Below are positions 30,511 through 44,758 of a DNA stretch of 64,000 nucleotides, piece by piece. The notes beneath the pieces are model-generated. The model was given only the letters and a program-made list of their open reading frames with translations, did no database searches and was not told where the DNA came from. A program made the translations under genes and the position numbers. Numbering within the stretch: position 1 is the stretch's first letter; each line of letters starts with the position of its first letter. The stretch is from Effrenium voratum (lineage: Eukaryota > Sar > Dinophyceae > Suessiales > Symbiodiniaceae), in the NCBI GenBank assembly GCA_963377175.1, contig CAUJNA010001635.1, forward strand, positions 193,907-257,906, read 5' to 3'.

Positions 30511-31353
30511 CCATGATGTTGAAGAGTGCGGATTGTTGCTCAATCCAGGCTTCGTTGCCTGAATGGGGGGTCGCACTTAGGGTTCTGCTTGCTTCTTACC
30601 ATATTGTGGCATGCGCTCGAATCTGTTATGCAGTCCAACGCCCCTGGTGGCTTCCCTAGAGACAAAGATCCTTCTGCATCCTTGCGGTCTTCCATGCTTT
30701 GCTTTCTTGTATTCACCGCCTTCCAGGCTTTCAAAGTATTGATTCAACCAATTGGCAGCTTGTGAGTATCGAAACTTCAGCCGAGACAAGTGGGCATGCA
30801 CCTTCTCCAGCAACTCATCGTAGTCTTCCATGCGACCTGGTTTGCTACATCGTCACATTGACAGAACAACTCAAGCTCCGGCAGCGTTGGCTCAAAAGGC
30901 GACCCGCTTTGCAGCTCGAGGGGTGAGCCCTCAACACTTGCGGCTTTGCCTGGCGTCCTGGAAGTCTGCCAAGACAACAGGTCTGTCATTCACGTCTCTG
31001 ACGCATTTTTCCCGTGAATTGACGGAGCACCGCTGGAGTCCCAGTGGCAGAGTTGTACTGTGGCGCTTTTTTTTCGACGCGCCTCTTTGTCGCGGGTGTG
31101 GGCGCTTAAACTAGCAACTGGTTGGCTCACGTTTTGTTCCACTCCCGAATAAACATTCCAAACAAGTGAAGTGAGGGGGTCTATCTGAGAGACCACCATG
31201 AAACCAACCACAGGGAAGTCGTACCTTTATCCGGTTTCCGTGCTGTAGGGAGTCAACTGGGAAGGGCACACACCTACGCTGGCCCACGTTTAGGCAGCGG
31301 CCCTGGTCGTACTTCCGGAAGAGGAACATCGCCTGGCTTCTTCCCTTTCACCA

Positions 31354-31478
31354 TACTGTGGATGGACGAAATCCTGCACCACATTGAAATTGTGGGAAAC
31401 CATGGTTTGTTGCTATTTTCAGGGGAATCATTATTCCAGGGTTTCTTAGGAGGTGCAGGATTTGGTCCATCCACAGTA
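31354..31478. repeat. 125-bp MITE with 27-bp terminal inverted repeats
   Basis: TACTGTGGATGGAC followed by GAAATCCTGCACC at the left end matches, with one mismatch, the reverse complement of GGTGCAGGATTTGGTCCATC plus CACAGTA at the right end. The interior has smaller palindromes (CCACATTGAAATTGTGG and GGAATCATTATTCC). No clear target-site duplication was found. Confidence 0.8.
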
Positions 31479-31672
31479 GCAACTGAAAGGGAAAAGAGAT
31501 GCCATTCCCCAAAATGAGTTGCACGTCACCTTAAAAGCTTGGGGATGCACGATGAGCTCCTGACTGGGCTGCTGACTCGTGGAGGTTTCTCAAACTTTTA
31601 GACCCCCTGCGGTTTGTTTACGGGAAGCCCAAATGAAGCCCAAAGAAACCAAGAAACCTTCCCTACAAAACC

Positions 31673-31751
31673 CCCAAATCTTGGAACCACCAAATCTTGG
31701 AACCCCCAAAAGGAAGCCAAAAGGTAGGGGACCCCCAAATCTTGGAACCGC
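31673..31751 (+). repeat. Tandem/dispersed CCAAATCTTGGAACC repeat, 3 copies
   Basis: CCAAATCTTGGAACCACC, CCAAATCTTGGAACCCCC and, after a gap of about 30 bases, CCCAAATCTTGGAACCGCCC. The surrounding DNA is A/C-rich. Confidence 0.8.
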
Positions 31752-31919
31752 CCCTGTGTCTCTTTTGGGGCACTGAAAACCGACCGCCGACCGCTGGCTT
31801 CCGCTTGCCCCCGGCCCGCTCGAAGCCCAGCTTCTCGAAGGCGTTGGCCATGAGCTCCGGCATCCTCGCTGCCCTTTGTGCCCGAAGAAGCTCAGTCTAT
31901 GTCAGCCAAACGTGGAAAT

Positions 31920-31968
31920 ATGGATATATGTACATATATATACATATACATACATATATATATATATA
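31920..31968. repeat. (TA)n/ATAC microsatellite
   Basis: TATATG, TACATA and TATATA units. Confidence 0.85.
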
Positions 31969-31999
31969 GGGACGCCACCTTTCCCAAACTTAACATGGC

Positions 32000-34900
32000 G
32001 CCTTGAGACCTCAAGCCGCATCGAACAAGGTATCATTCTGTGCCATCTTTGGGCCTCCAACACAATCGGCAGACAATGGCGATTCGCAGCTCCGCGAACC
32101 GGCCGCTCCTCTCTCGTCGCTTCACGTAGCCGGCGCTCATGGTGTTCACCTCGGAGCCCGTGAGCAGTGCTCATGCCTTTGGGTTGGCAAAAGGATTGAT
32201 TTATTCCCCAACAGCTGAAAAAATTGGGGTCTCAGTCCAGATAGGCTTCGGGGTGGTCCGGGGCGGCCCCGAGGTAAGGTTCCACGAGGGTTCCACCAGG
32301 GTTCCACGAGGTTCTGCGAGGGCTGCGGGGTGGTGCGAGCACCAAAAAGAGCACCGCATGCTGTTGGGGATATCACCTTATTTCTAAAGTTTGTGCAGGC
32401 CCTCCTAGAGAAAAAGGGAATTACCGGGGGTCATCCATGCTCTATGCGAATTGATCAACGCAGGCGGATGGGGGTTGGCGAAGGCCTTAAAGACGAGATC
32501 GGTAGCTTAGCAAGGGCTTGGTATTTAATCACGATTGTATCTGCCTTAATCACTACCTCTATCGATTAACGCAAGCTTTGCGTACACATGTTTTACTGTA
32601 TCCATCCAGCCCTGGATCTGGGGGCTCTCCAAACCAAGCACCATTTTTTGCAACTGTGAATTCGTTTGTGCAGCACAATTTCAGTTGCACATTGAGATGC
32701 ACATGTAAATTCCAATTTGTGCCTCATGTTTGTTTCGCAGCGAACTATGCTGCATCGATTTGCGCAGAGCGTTGCAACGTGGTGGTGCCCAACAAAGGGG
32801 ACCTTCATGAGACCCCCAGGACCTGAATCAAACGTGAGCGGCCCTCGCGGGTTAGTTGGCTCAGTAATTAATCAGCCCCAGCCACCTTCGGCTTTTGGGT
32901 CACGGTGCACACCCATACCCATGGTGCAACCATGGCTCGTGAAACGCATGGAGCAATGGAAGTCGCGGGGAACAGTAGGCCTTCCGCTAATGAGGCGGCC
33001 GACCCCATGCCGCACACCGGGCACCCGGCTCGGAAGTGCGGGAAGGAGGAGTCGAAGCACACGGCGACCTGAGGAGTTTCCGGGGTTGACTCCCGAGCTC
33101 TTTGAACTTACCAACCAAACGACTCGGAACTTTCATGTACACTTGTACAATGTTGTACTTAATCGACAATCAACTTGAATGTGTGCATTGAAAGGTTGCT
33201 TCAGTTGCCCCGCAGATAGAGCAATGAAACTTCTGATGCTCATTTTATTTTCTGACAAACTCGGGATATCACACGGTGAACATGTTCAACAAGAAACAGC
33301 TGTGGAACATGGTTGAAGCCAGCACCAATGGTAGCTCTTCCGTGAGAACGCTCAAGTTGCCCAATCTTGGTACTAGGATGCCACACCCGCGGATGCCCTC
33401 TTGCTTGGCAAATGAGTTGGGCAAAGCGAACTGTCTCACTTCTCACTGGGGAACCGTGACCTTGCCAGACCTGGCCTTTTTCTTGGGATTCCTTAGACCA
33501 GTAAAGTCTCATGAAACAAGATCTTTTTTTTCATGTTTTATTTTTGCAGCAAGGTTTCAATGTACATCGTATTGTGCATTGTCCCTCGCCTTACTTGGTC
33601 TCGTAGAATCTACCTTTCACTGGTCCACGGTCCATGCCAAGTCAGGGGAGACCAGAAGCCATCCCAACTCCTGTTCTCAACAAGGGCTTCAGCAACAGAC
33701 GTCATCCAAAGCTGTTGACAAGCTCTGACATTTTTCCCCTGGCAATAATAGTTGTCTCTTACATCCGCATCAGGTCCATTCGCGTCGCACACGGCATCTC
33801 CGGCCTGGACTCCATTGTAGGCATTGGAGTAGAAGAACTGCTCGTGCTCCCCTACCTTTGTGGTTGCAACCAGTGGCCCTGGTAGAAAAAGGGAACCCTT
33901 TTGGGTTGACCAATTTTAGTGGGCAACCCTGTCAACAACAAGGGAAACAAGGCATTGACCGGGGGAGGGCCCCGTTTGGGTCCGGCTCTATAAGGGGACA
34001 GGGTCCGTTCTTTCTGTGTTGAAAACATTGAGGGAATCAAGCATGGCACCTCTGATAACAACTCGTGCAGCGTGTTGCCTGCTCGCTTCTCACATTTTAA
34101 CGACTCTTGGTCAAGGAGCTGGCCCTTGGTGCATTGTGCTTGATGTCTTCCACATGTGAATGAACAAAGGGAGGCCAAACTTTGGATAACATCCAATGGT
34201 CTTGTTGGACTCAGGGTCACATGCTTCCCTTGGCAGAAAAACCCTCAGGCTTTCTTTGCACAACGGGCTTGGCCCTTAACCTTTCAGCGCCTCAACTGCC
34301 AGTCAAGGCTTAACAGCTTGTGGCACCCACTTCCATCACTCAACACCAATCAGCCTCAACTAAGAGATATCAATGCGCGTCTTTTTAAGGGGGACCCTCC
34401 CCCCCCAAAAAAAAAGGAAAAGAGAAAGGCGGCTTGGTTTCCCTTTCAGCCCCACAACACAGGGGCAGCCTCAAAGAAAAGACACACTCCAATCTTCATC
34501 ACCTGTGAGCTCTTTCAACCCCTCAGATCGCTCGCTCGCTCAGCTCTCAGGAATCGGCCCGGAGATCCTTCTGAAAGTGGAAGGTTCTCATCCGAGCGGT
34601 TCTCCCCAGGAACACCATGGGGCCTAGCGCGAGATCGGCGTGGTTTTAGTTGAGGGAACTTGCGATTCTTTGGTTCAACAAATGGTAAAACTACAGCGAA
34701 TTCCCTTGCAGCCTCTTTCAGTTGCTCTCCGTGGTTCTATGGGGTTTTGCGGGATGATGCGGTCCCATGTTCTTGTGAGATACTGGGCAGACTCGAACTT
34801 GCTCAGGTCATTGACCAAAGACCTGCCGCTGATGATTGTCACTACGTCAAACTCACTGCGCATGTTTGACATGGAGTTGAGGGTGTGTCTTGGTACCTTG

Positions 34901-35400
34901 TCTCGATAAATCGACCACTCATGTCCTGACATGCGCATGTGTAGCGCGCCAACCTGAAGTTAACAGAGCAAGAAACAGAGCCGCGAAGAGGTTGCCGAAG
35001 CGAAACTTTTGCTGGTGCCCAAAGTCGCCGTTTTTGGCGCGGAATCGCTTCCCGAATCAACCCCGGCCCCACACCATGAGTTGCTTACTGGCCCCTACCA
35101 TTGAGATTGCATTGCCCCCCCCCCTCCCCCGCTTGTTGAACACAGCAGGGCCATCTGGGATACCCTGCAAATCTCCACGCGCATGCACCCGTCAGGCAAG
35201 AGCTCCTGGCACTTGTCTCAATTGCGGGTGCTTGCTTTGGGCTCATGTGAAAGGACAACACTGTCACAAGGGACACCGAAAATTGTTGGGTCCCCTATTT
35301 TATATAAGACAGTTATTCATATGCTGAGCCCTCATTAATGCATCTCAAGTTGATTTGCCAGGGAGGCTTTCCACAAGGAAGGCTGGCTCTACTTAGTTAA
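32000..35400. other. No gene recognised
   Basis: Short unrelated frames on both strands, with no motif and no fixed splice borders. A tract of GGTTCCACGAGG/GGTTCCACCAGG direct repeats lies at 32,278-32,315. Confidence 0.5.
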
Positions 35401-35405
35401 AAACA

Positions 35406-35465
35406 ATGCGTATACATATATGTGGCTATATATATCTATATATAATATATATATATATATATATG
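35406..35465. repeat. (TA)n microsatellite
   Basis: TATATA/CTATATA run. Confidence 0.9.
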
Positions 35466-36324
35466 AGCAGGGTCTGGCCACTTGGTCCTAGCAAACGCAC
35501 AAGCATCTCTATGACCCATGCAAATCGTATGTCTCATGGTCACGGCACAGCTATCGGCACACTCCTATCCCTTTCCACTCCACCTGTTGCCAGGAAATAT
35601 CCTCATTGTACAACCTGTAACTCTTACATATATCATATAATAGTATGTACGAGGGTCGTTGGCCCACTGGGAATTCAGTCTATCATAAGGGCTTCTGCTT
35701 GCAAACATCATGACGTACATATACGCACGTAATGTAATGTACTGCAACGCAATGCAGTGCATAGGTGCACTGTATATGCAATCTACCCCAATATACCCCA
35801 ATCATTTTACCTCCACTACCCAGCCCTTCAACCCGAATGGTAGCCGTTGGCTGGCATTGCCCTCAGTCAAACAATGTGGGGGATAGTCAGGCCGCCTTGG
35901 CCCATGGCAAGCTGAGACTCACATCAAGGTGAAACGATGCGTGCTGCGCGTTGACATATTTCCAGTGTCAGTTTCAACTGTCTTTCTCTGTCCCTGATCT
36001 CTATGTAGGATCAGGGGGGCTGGAAGCCAAAAGCCAGCCCTTTAAGGCCTTAGGGTCTTGCTGCTGGACACAGGAGCAGGGAAAGGCGTGGGGCGGGTCG
36101 AACCCTGTGCATACACGTATTATGTGTGTCTCAGATGTACGCATCCCTGGCAAAAAACGGCTGAAAATCGCCCGATCAAACATGACAGTTGCTCCAAACA
36201 TTGCTTCTGCCAGTTCTTGGAAGCAAAGGGCACCCTTTCCTCCTGGTTGTGGAAAACCAACCAAACCACCCCAGAAGCAAGGGTTAAACACAAAGTAACT
36301 GGAATGTGTGGGGGGGGGGGGGGA

Positions 36325-36437
36325 TATGGCCATGGGTCAAAATCCCGTACCCCCAGTGAACATCCCAATCCCCACTAAAATAGACTAAAATGGGTGGTGC
36401 ACCTACCCCAAAATGGTTTTCACCCACAGCCATGTAT
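36325..36437 (+). repeat. MITE-like repeat, family 2, copy 2
   Basis: The left end TATGGCCATGGGTCAAAATC is imperfectly complementary to the right end GGTTTTCACCCACAGCCATG. The body is shared with copies at 22,710 and 61,183. A run of G (36,310-36,323) directly abuts the left end. Confidence 0.7.
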
Positions 36438-36439
36438 TT

Positions 36440-39400
36440 TCCGCGTCAATGGGCTAAAAGCTGACGGCTCTTTGCGTCCTCCACCATGGGCTCAAGGAAG
36501 AGCTGCTGATTGGTGACCCGGAAGCTGAGCCGCGTCCGAAACGGACGGGAACATGGTCCCTGCACCGTTGATTTGTTTGGGAGTAAACTAGCTCTTGATT
36601 CTTGTTTTTGGGGTTGGGATTAGATAAATGCGGGAATGTCAACCTTTTATGGTGGGCGCTTCAATCCACGCAACACACGGCCATTTGAATGCCACTAGTT
36701 GGACACAGCATCATTGATATTGGCAGCTCGATTTCAGAGGGGATGGGGTCAACTAATTAGCCACCACGAATGAGCAACCAGCCAAGGCAATCAGCTTTTT
36801 AAAGCCGGGAATCGACATCGTATCAAGAACAGGTAGATAGTTTTAGAAACTTGAAGTAGAGGATAGTTAAGCTTGTGGGGTAACTTGAGGTCTTCTTTTT
36901 TTTGGCTTCTATGAGCCACTTTCCGTGCCAGCCCTATGCTAGTCCAACTGACAGTGGGTACACATCAAATTGTATACCCCACGTGAGTATCACGGAACAT
37001 AAATGGGATAAACCAAACCAGCAAACTGGTCCTGCCCTTTTATTTTGGGAAAGCTGAAAAGAACACCCAACTCAGCCTACCATAAAATGAGAGTTCTTCG
37101 CGCCTTGGGGGTATGAGGTTCGTGTTGATTGCCGTGAGCCGAGTCAGATGAACAGCGTACTTTACTCAGAGGAAACAAACAAGTTTCGCCTACCGAGTCT
37201 ACCCGGCTTCAGACGGGCGAGGTGTTGGCCCTTCTGTCCGAGTCTTTCTTCGGCTAACTTGTTGCATGCCATGGAGCTGGGCCAAAGGCACATATTGGGG
37301 AGTCTTCACAATGGACCCCTTTCTGGATGGCTTTAGGAAACAATGCGCTTGGGGGCCATTTGAGAATAGCATGAATAGCCATATTTGCGGGTGAGCTCAC
37401 CAACTTTTGTGGCCGGATTGGCTGGCGGGTCCATGGGAGAGGGTCTCTCCGACGCGAACAGTGCAGGCTTGGCATGGCCCGAGACAATGTCTCGGGAGTT
37501 GCCCAAACCCAGAAATGAAGGAATAAGATCCCCCCCCCATAAGGGCCAAAACTAGAAGACCAGCCGCGAAAGGTAGATTCGCTTTGGACAACTAATCAAC
37601 ATATGGAAGCTTAGGCTCTGAAGCAAAAAAGGACCTGGGCCCTTATTTAAAGAAGAACGAGAGCCGCAGCGCATCCACCTGCGACTGGCCTGCCGCGAAA
37701 GGCGCCGAAGATCCGCTCGTCCTCTTGCACCGGGAAGCCCAAAACGTCGAAGGGCCTTGGCACTGCTCAGGCGCAGGGCAGGTTGGTCGGCCTACAGGTG
37801 ACTGGAACTGACCGCCTCTGGTAGCTAAAGGGTCTTCGAAACTGCTCACGGCGGTGACACCACCGAAAGGTGAATCACAAAGCGAAAATCTTCGGAGCGT
37901 TTGCGCAGGAAAAACTTGGTGCAACGACACTTCCTGGCGAAGCGCGGCAGTATCTACTCACTCCCATGCTACCTTTGAACTCTCATGGCCATGCTCCTTG
38001 CTGAAACTTGGTCCTGGAGAGTGTCCCCTGCGCTTGCCTCTGGAATTCGCATGAAGGCCCATCCGATCGGATGCGGTGTATGGCGAAACTTCTCAGATCA
38101 AGCCAGGATCAGCCCCGGACTTCCAGGCCGAGTAGTGCCGACTCCGCATCTTCCACAACATGCACTCCAAACCTGAGCGCAAGGCATCCAAAGGCATCCC
38201 TAGAAAACCACATTACGTCAGGCTCCCTGTCAATGAGTGTGGCATGTGGAGGCTCCTGGGCCCAGTACCCTACTCGTCTTGTCTCCCCCCAACCACCGAT
38301 CAACCAGAAATCCCGAATCTTGGGAAACCCACCAGGAAAGTGAGCGCCAAAGCTTGGCGTGGCACAGGAGTGCATGGAATGCGTGAAGTCGTCATCCAGC
38401 ACCAGCACAAACCTGGGCCAGAGGCTTGGCCGTGCCAGGCGAACAAGGAACAGCTGTTCATACACGCCCGCCTGCCTGCCTGCCTGCCTGCGTGCCTGCC
38501 GGGTGGGTGGGTGGGTAGGGGGGTGTCAAAAGCGAGACTGATGTTGCGTCCCGAAAGGTTCCCACGTCAAACGCATACGGCCCTTGGTGCCCACCTGGAA
38601 GTCGCTGAACGATGTCTGAGGGCCGAGCTCCGTGTGCGTCATCTCCACCAGCAGTGTCTTCCTGCCAAGTTGTTTTGCAAAAAAAACAATCCATATTCTG
38701 CAACGCCCCTCACATTGCAAGCAAACCAAACATTATCTGGGACTGGCTATGGCTTGCGAGGTTCACGGAAATTGTGTACCAATGCTTACCGGTCAACGAC
38801 GTATTCTTTTATCCTTTGAACTGGTTGCTTGATACGCGACAACACACCAATAGATTGCGCTGAATAACCCAACCGGAGAAGCGGATCATCCTTGTTCCCG
38901 AATGGCGGGTTTGAGGGACCTGGGGCAGGTAGGCAGGCAACAGCCCTCTTTCCACTGATTTGTGGGGCGCTGGCTGTTGTGACAAACACGGAGTGCGGTT
39001 TATTTGTGATCCAATACGGATGCATGCACACGCTTAGGTTTGTTTCCCTAACGACGAACTACGATGTCCTCTCCATGGCTGGGATTCTACGCTTCAATTC
39101 AGCAGCAATTCGGCAAGCGGTGCAGAACAACAGGATGTTGCACACTTCCCAAACTACAGCCAACTGCACCGACTTGCGGCCAACAATGCTGTCTGATCCC
39201 AAATCCAAAGCAGAGTTGCCAAGTGATTGGTTTGGCAGCTGAGAAATTTGTGAGCTACTGCACGCCTTGCACTATTTCACTGAGGCAATCTACGAAACAG
39301 ACCTGCAAGAGTGCAACTGGTTCGCGCAAGGAAAAGCTTGCCGACCTCCGCGGTCCCAGGAATCGCTCCTCCAAACCACACTGGAAAACTGCAAAACCCA

Positions 39401-42400
39401 CCCCCTGCCAGACAGCCAGCCACTCACCCAGCAAGCCAGCCTGCCCACCCCCCGGCCAGCCAACCAGCCAGCCTCGCAGTTGCAGCCAGCCACCCGCACA
39501 CAGCCAGCGACCCCCCGCCCGCCCGCCCGCCCGCCCATGTAATATATAATATACACATACACAAAATTGTATAAACAGACATGAACGCTGGTGCAAGACA
39601 TCCCGAAAGGAAAAAACCCGACGGTCCCGCGTGACAGGCCGAAGTCGTAAGGGACGGAGACTACCGTGAAGTGCGGCACCTAAGTGTTCTGGGGATGACT
39701 GGTGCCAATGCCAACACATGTTTGCGCTCAGCTAGATTGGGAAAGTGAATGCGGGACAAAGGCGAAGCCTCTGGATATTGGAAAGACATCGCCATGCCAC
39801 GCTGAAGGGGTCACCAAACACCTGCTATGCCTCTGACAAGCACTGGCGAGGCCGCACGTTGCGCTCCTAGGCTCCATGCTGTATCGTGAGCTCGAGGAGC
39901 TGGCTGGAGACCTGCTTGCGCCTACCTCTATGCCTCGCAGCAATGCCCTTTTGCACCTTGAAAGCACTATTTTTTGGGGGGGCGCCTCTATTCTGACACG
40001 TCACATACCCATATGATGCTGCCTGTCACTGCCTGGCTGCTCTGAGGGTAGTGCCTGGCTACAAAGCACATGCCGATTTGAGGTCCGCACATTCTTGATC
40101 CTCGGCGCATTCGCAAGTTGCGATGATGGGCAACTTGGCGTAAGCCTGCAGAGTTTGCATGCAGGCTAAAGGTTGCGGCACGTGCATCTTTGAGCTCCGT
40201 CTCTTGGGCATTAAATTACCATCTCATCACCCCGCCCATTGAGCCCTGAACAAATCTTCCGTGGCAGCAAAACTTTAGGTACGAGTTTGGGGGGGTCCGC
40301 AAAAATCCATCCCACCACAAAATCCGAGGATTGCAAGCTGCCAACATACCAATTTCTTGGAATCCAGTTCTTGACGAGGGTGCTTGAATCCCGACCAAGA
40401 CCTAAACCTGTCCTGCCATTTTCGTCACCACTTTGAATCGCCGGATCTCTCAATGTGCCTTGCTACTTCTCACATCGTTGTAGTGTTTTGACCGTCAACG
40501 TGCGTGATTGCAAGAAGGGAACTCCGACATCACGTTGTCCACGGCAGTTCACGTCGTCGTTTGGCATCTGAGTCCATGGCTGTCGAAAAATCAAACATCT
40601 GCACAGTGTGTCCATGTTCCACGGCTACCACCCCACTGGAGTGGTAGCGTTGGCGAGGCAACGCCCGTCAAAACACCCTATGGTTTGGCGGTTTCCTTCC
40701 AATCCTCAGGGCATATGCCCTCATGCCCGGGCAAGGTACATTGACTTCACCAGTATTTAGCCAAAATCATTCACACGCAAGTGCCAACCCAGCCATGTCT
40801 CCCTCAAAAAGACACCAGCTGCCATCAAGCAACTCCCGGCTTCATCGCTGGAGAGTGGTGGTGCACAACGTATTTGTGCTTGTCGTTGAAGAACAAATAT
40901 GACACACACACACACAACCTCACATTGTAGAATGCGAAGAATGCGCAAGTATTCAGTTTGCTCTGCGCTCAGTGTATGATCACCGCGCTTAGCCATGAGC
41001 TGTCCCGTGGCAAGCATATTGCAAGAAACCCGTGGCAATACCCAACACGCCAAGCCTTGCATGGCTAGCCACTCAGCCCTCTTGGGCCTCCCGGAAGGAA
41101 GCGGCCAATCGCTCCAATAGGTGGCAGCGCTCCGCGCAGTGCGCTACAACCTGAAGGACAAGGAGCTGTCACGCGTTGAAAGCGTCGAGCTTCAAACCTT
41201 CATTTCTGGGTTTCCTAAATTGGCATCCTTTGTGCCGTTTGGACTCATTAACCTCACAGGAAGCCACATGCGTTTGTCGATCTCAACCACCTATATGTCA
41301 TGTCCCTACCTCGTTGTGGGTGTCCCTACCTCGTTTTGCACCAATTCAATAAAGCATGTTGCGCAACACATGTTTCCTCCTGGCCTGTACTGTAGTATTT
41401 TGTAACTACAGGCGCTCGCCCAAAGAATTGAACACGGGTTGTGTCAACTGCACACTTGGCTTGGCAACTAACCACAGTCTGCCAGAAACCGGGCAAGGAG
41501 CTGGCCAAAACTCCTCCCCAACTATCGAGTTGGAGCTGGCTGCAAACGCAGCATTTGTGCAAGAGTCTGAATACCCTCATCCAGTCAACTTCCAACCTCG
41601 GACGGGATTAAAGACCTGACCTCCTCGCATGGGGAAAAGTGCGGTTGCAGAGTCTTTGGCATCGGAAACCAGACAAATATCTGCGACCAGCCGGCACACC
41701 CACACGTCCCGGAAAACCCGCGAGAAAACAGTGAGGCTTGCCAAACTTGCTCCAGGTTTCCTGCTAGAAGCTGCGCGACACATTTTGATGCGCAAAGCAA
41801 ATGTTTCTAAGGCATCAGCAGTGACAAGCTCCTCCACGTCATCCAGCAACGCAGCAAATTGAACTTCTGTCACCTGCACACAGTGATCGGTCCACGCACA
41901 CTCAGCCAAGTCAAAAGGGCCTTTCTTTTGGCCCTAGCTCTCCGCTTCTCACTTTCTGATCTTCCTGAGTGGATTGGCAAAAAACAGCTCGAACTTTCGA
42001 TTTACCACTAAGATAGTCTTCCCCAAAAGTAAGAAGTTCGGGAACTCAGGGAGTGAGGCTTACTCGCTGAAGCTTCCCTCACGGATTGATAGACGTGCCT
42101 CGTCCGCCGTGCTTGAGCCTGACTGGGGCAGGGAGGGGCCAAGGCATCTTGGTGTTTTCAAAATGATGCAATGCTTGTCTCAATTGTGTATCCAGGAAAA
42201 AACAAACGATAATTGCATGCTAACCTTCCCGGGCCATGATTAAACATGGACCACAGCGCAAGAGGTCAGCGTTGGACAATTAAGTTTAGAGAGGTTGAGC
42301 AGAATGCGTCTTCTGCTAGTCCATGTGTGTTTTGGTAATCTCAAACACCGGCACTCATTGCCTTGTCCAGTTTGGGTACGCTGACAGACAACGGGTGAGT

Positions 42401-42900
42401 CCAGTAAAAAATGGGCCAATAAAGCCGGGGGTCGGAAGCTGCTGCCACCGAAAACAAACGTGGGCTAGGCCTTAACTGCAAGGCTGCACAAGCAAGAATA
42501 CACTCCTCTCCTTCTTGTGTCTGACCATTGGCCAAGCAGACTAGCCAGTTAGATACTTCTTCTCAGCAAGTTTGCTATTGGCTAATGAGCCAGCAGCTGG
42601 CTGCGCCGGCCATTCAGTCAGCCGGCTCCCTAAACTGTTAGAACAGCAAGATGGTAACGTGCCTGATCAAACAGCGAGCTAGATGCTAAATCAAATAAGG
42701 CTTGCAGCAAGTGCCCATCTTGCCCCCGCTTACCGCTCTCGCCTTCGCAGCCCGGCCGCGCAGACACGCGCAATTGGCTGAAGTGCGCCTTCAAAGCGAT
42801 GCAAACGGAGCAGACCAAAGCAAGGCGTGCTTGCTGAGGCAACGCAACAGGTTGAGGCCTGGCATCTCCAAAGGTCTAGCTTGACGAAACAAGGTTCATG
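36440..42900. other. Mixed DNA with microsatellites, no gene recognised
   Basis: Contains GCCT/GGGT runs (38,463-38,522), a CCAG/CCCG-rich tract (39,400-39,540) and (AC)n (40,898-40,918). Frames of 60-160 codons occur but are low-complexity or show no motif. A GC-rich block at 42,730-42,850 is open on both strands (plus: ADTRNWLKCAFKAMQTEQTK) and could be an exon, too uncertain to call. Confidence 0.4.
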
Positions 42901-43056
42901 ACAAAACTATAAGCCTCTTGTGACACTACCGCACAGGACCTTTTGCAACTCGAGCCCCTGTGGCTTTGTTGACAGCTTGCCAAAGAACCAGCTGGCAAAG
43001 CGTGCCATTCTCTTTGATGCCAGCGCGTAGTTGTCGGTATTATGCACAAGGTGCAC

Positions 43057-43128
43057 CTGCCAAGCTGCGGCCTCCAGCTCGTCCGCCGACATCCGCGCGT
43101 CGCGCCGGGGTTCCGACACGTTTGCCAC
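43057..43128 (-). CDS. Candidate 72-bp internal exon
   Basis: On the minus strand GGGTTGCAG precedes and GTGCACC follows a 24-codon block reading VANVSEPRRDARMSADELEA then AAWQ. The borders are AG and GT and the length is a multiple of three. If the donor is not used, the frame stays open to 42,907 with further protein-like sequence (RMARFASWFFGKLSTK) and a stop. No family recognised. Confidence 0.35.
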
Positions 43129-44758
43129 CTGCAACCCAAGCCCAAGCAGAAACTCAAATCTAGGAACGCTGCGCGTAGAGAGACCAGATCTCGCCCAATC
43201 CCAAGATTAAACAAATCATCGCAATGACGAGGCCCCCCCTTGCTTCAGGTTTGGGCCTCCCGTGCACCTGTGCAAATGTGGTCAACTGTTCGAGCGCCCC
43301 GCTTTGGCTTCAGTTCAAACTGGTGCCCCTTCACGCCTCTTCCACATATTGAACTGCAAATGCAAGGGTCATGATATTTACCATCCAAAACCCAGTGGAT
43401 TCATTCTCAGATCGAAGCCTGGCGAGGGCACTCATGCCTACACGGAACTGAGGCACCGAGCCGAAGGCATGGCGACAGGGTGATAAGCCAGCAGGGAAAG
43501 AGCCTTGGGCAACTTGTGCCCGCCAGAGCAAACACAAGAGAACGGGCTCCTGTCCTGTCTTGTGCCTTGTAACATCAATTAAGGCCAAGTTGCCGAGCTC
43601 AAGGAAACAAGCATTCCCTCAAGCAAACAGCATAGCTGGGTGTCATTGCTCAACAGGGTGACTTTAAATGGAAACCAAAAGGGAAATCCTCAGTTTTTAG
43701 CACAAATGTAGGGGAGTTTTCCCTGACCTTTTCGCGTCCAAATTGGCGGGGATGATACTTTCCAAATGCCATCAAAGGGCATGGCCCGGGCATGGCCAAC
43801 AAAGGACCGACTCGCCCAGCCAAAGACAGGGTTTCACCAAGGTGAGAAGTCAAGGAGCTTGGCCTGTGGTCTTTGCCCAACATGCCCTTTTGGCGCTGAC
43901 AATCCCACCAGCCCATGCCGAGCAACTGCGTTTACCTCGGCCGGACTGCCGCAGAATTGGACAGCATCGCCTGGCCAAAGAAACTACGATTGTTGCCAAG
44001 CGCCTGCCATCGGCCCCCAACACGGAGTGAATTTGAACAATAGTTCCAAAACCTGAAGTTATTTTACTTTGAACAACCCCCCACCTAAGAAATTTGCTGG
44101 AGTAGGCTAGACTGCAACCACACAGGCACCAAAAACGCCAATCCGCGGATGCTGGTCGGGCCACTGGCGGGAGCCTCAGGCTTCACTGTCACGGCTGTCA
44201 GTTCTTGGCTGTCCAGCTGTCTGTTATAGGCTCTGTCGCAGCTGTCGAGACAATTTGTGGCGAGTGGATGGGCGGACAGTCTGGTATGGACGTGTCGTCG
44301 CTTTTTTTCTTGTGAAGGAGGAATGGGGGCCCCCAAGTAACCTCTTGCGATGGCCTTCGCAGGCGGGGAGGCGCAGGCACAATTGCCGCGGAGAATCAGC
44401 GCTGTGCCATATTTCTACCAGCAAAGGCCAGAAGATTGGTGGGTAAGTCTGGCTTTTTGACTGACAAGAGCGTTGCCAGGCCCCAGCGTGACAGATCGAG
44501 AAGCTCACGTGCTTTCCAATTCCAGCGGAAAACTCCGGCGGCTGCTCGGGTCCAGCTAATCCAAGCTGGAAAAGCCCAAGGTGACTGTGGTAGACTGTGT
44601 GGGTCCAGGTGTCAATTACAGCAACGCAGTTGCCCAGATAATCCAGCTTTCTCAATAAGACAAGACACTTCGGAAACGCGGCCCTCTCTGCAGGTCGAGC
44701 TTGTTTCTGGCACGCTTGGACGCATCCTGCTGACGAGCGGACACCACTTGGGGGAACC

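Noticed and set aside
34095..34130. Bacterial-type promoters, terminators or ribosome binding sites anywhere in the window
   Set aside because: The window is eukaryotic in character; matches to such short signals would be chance.
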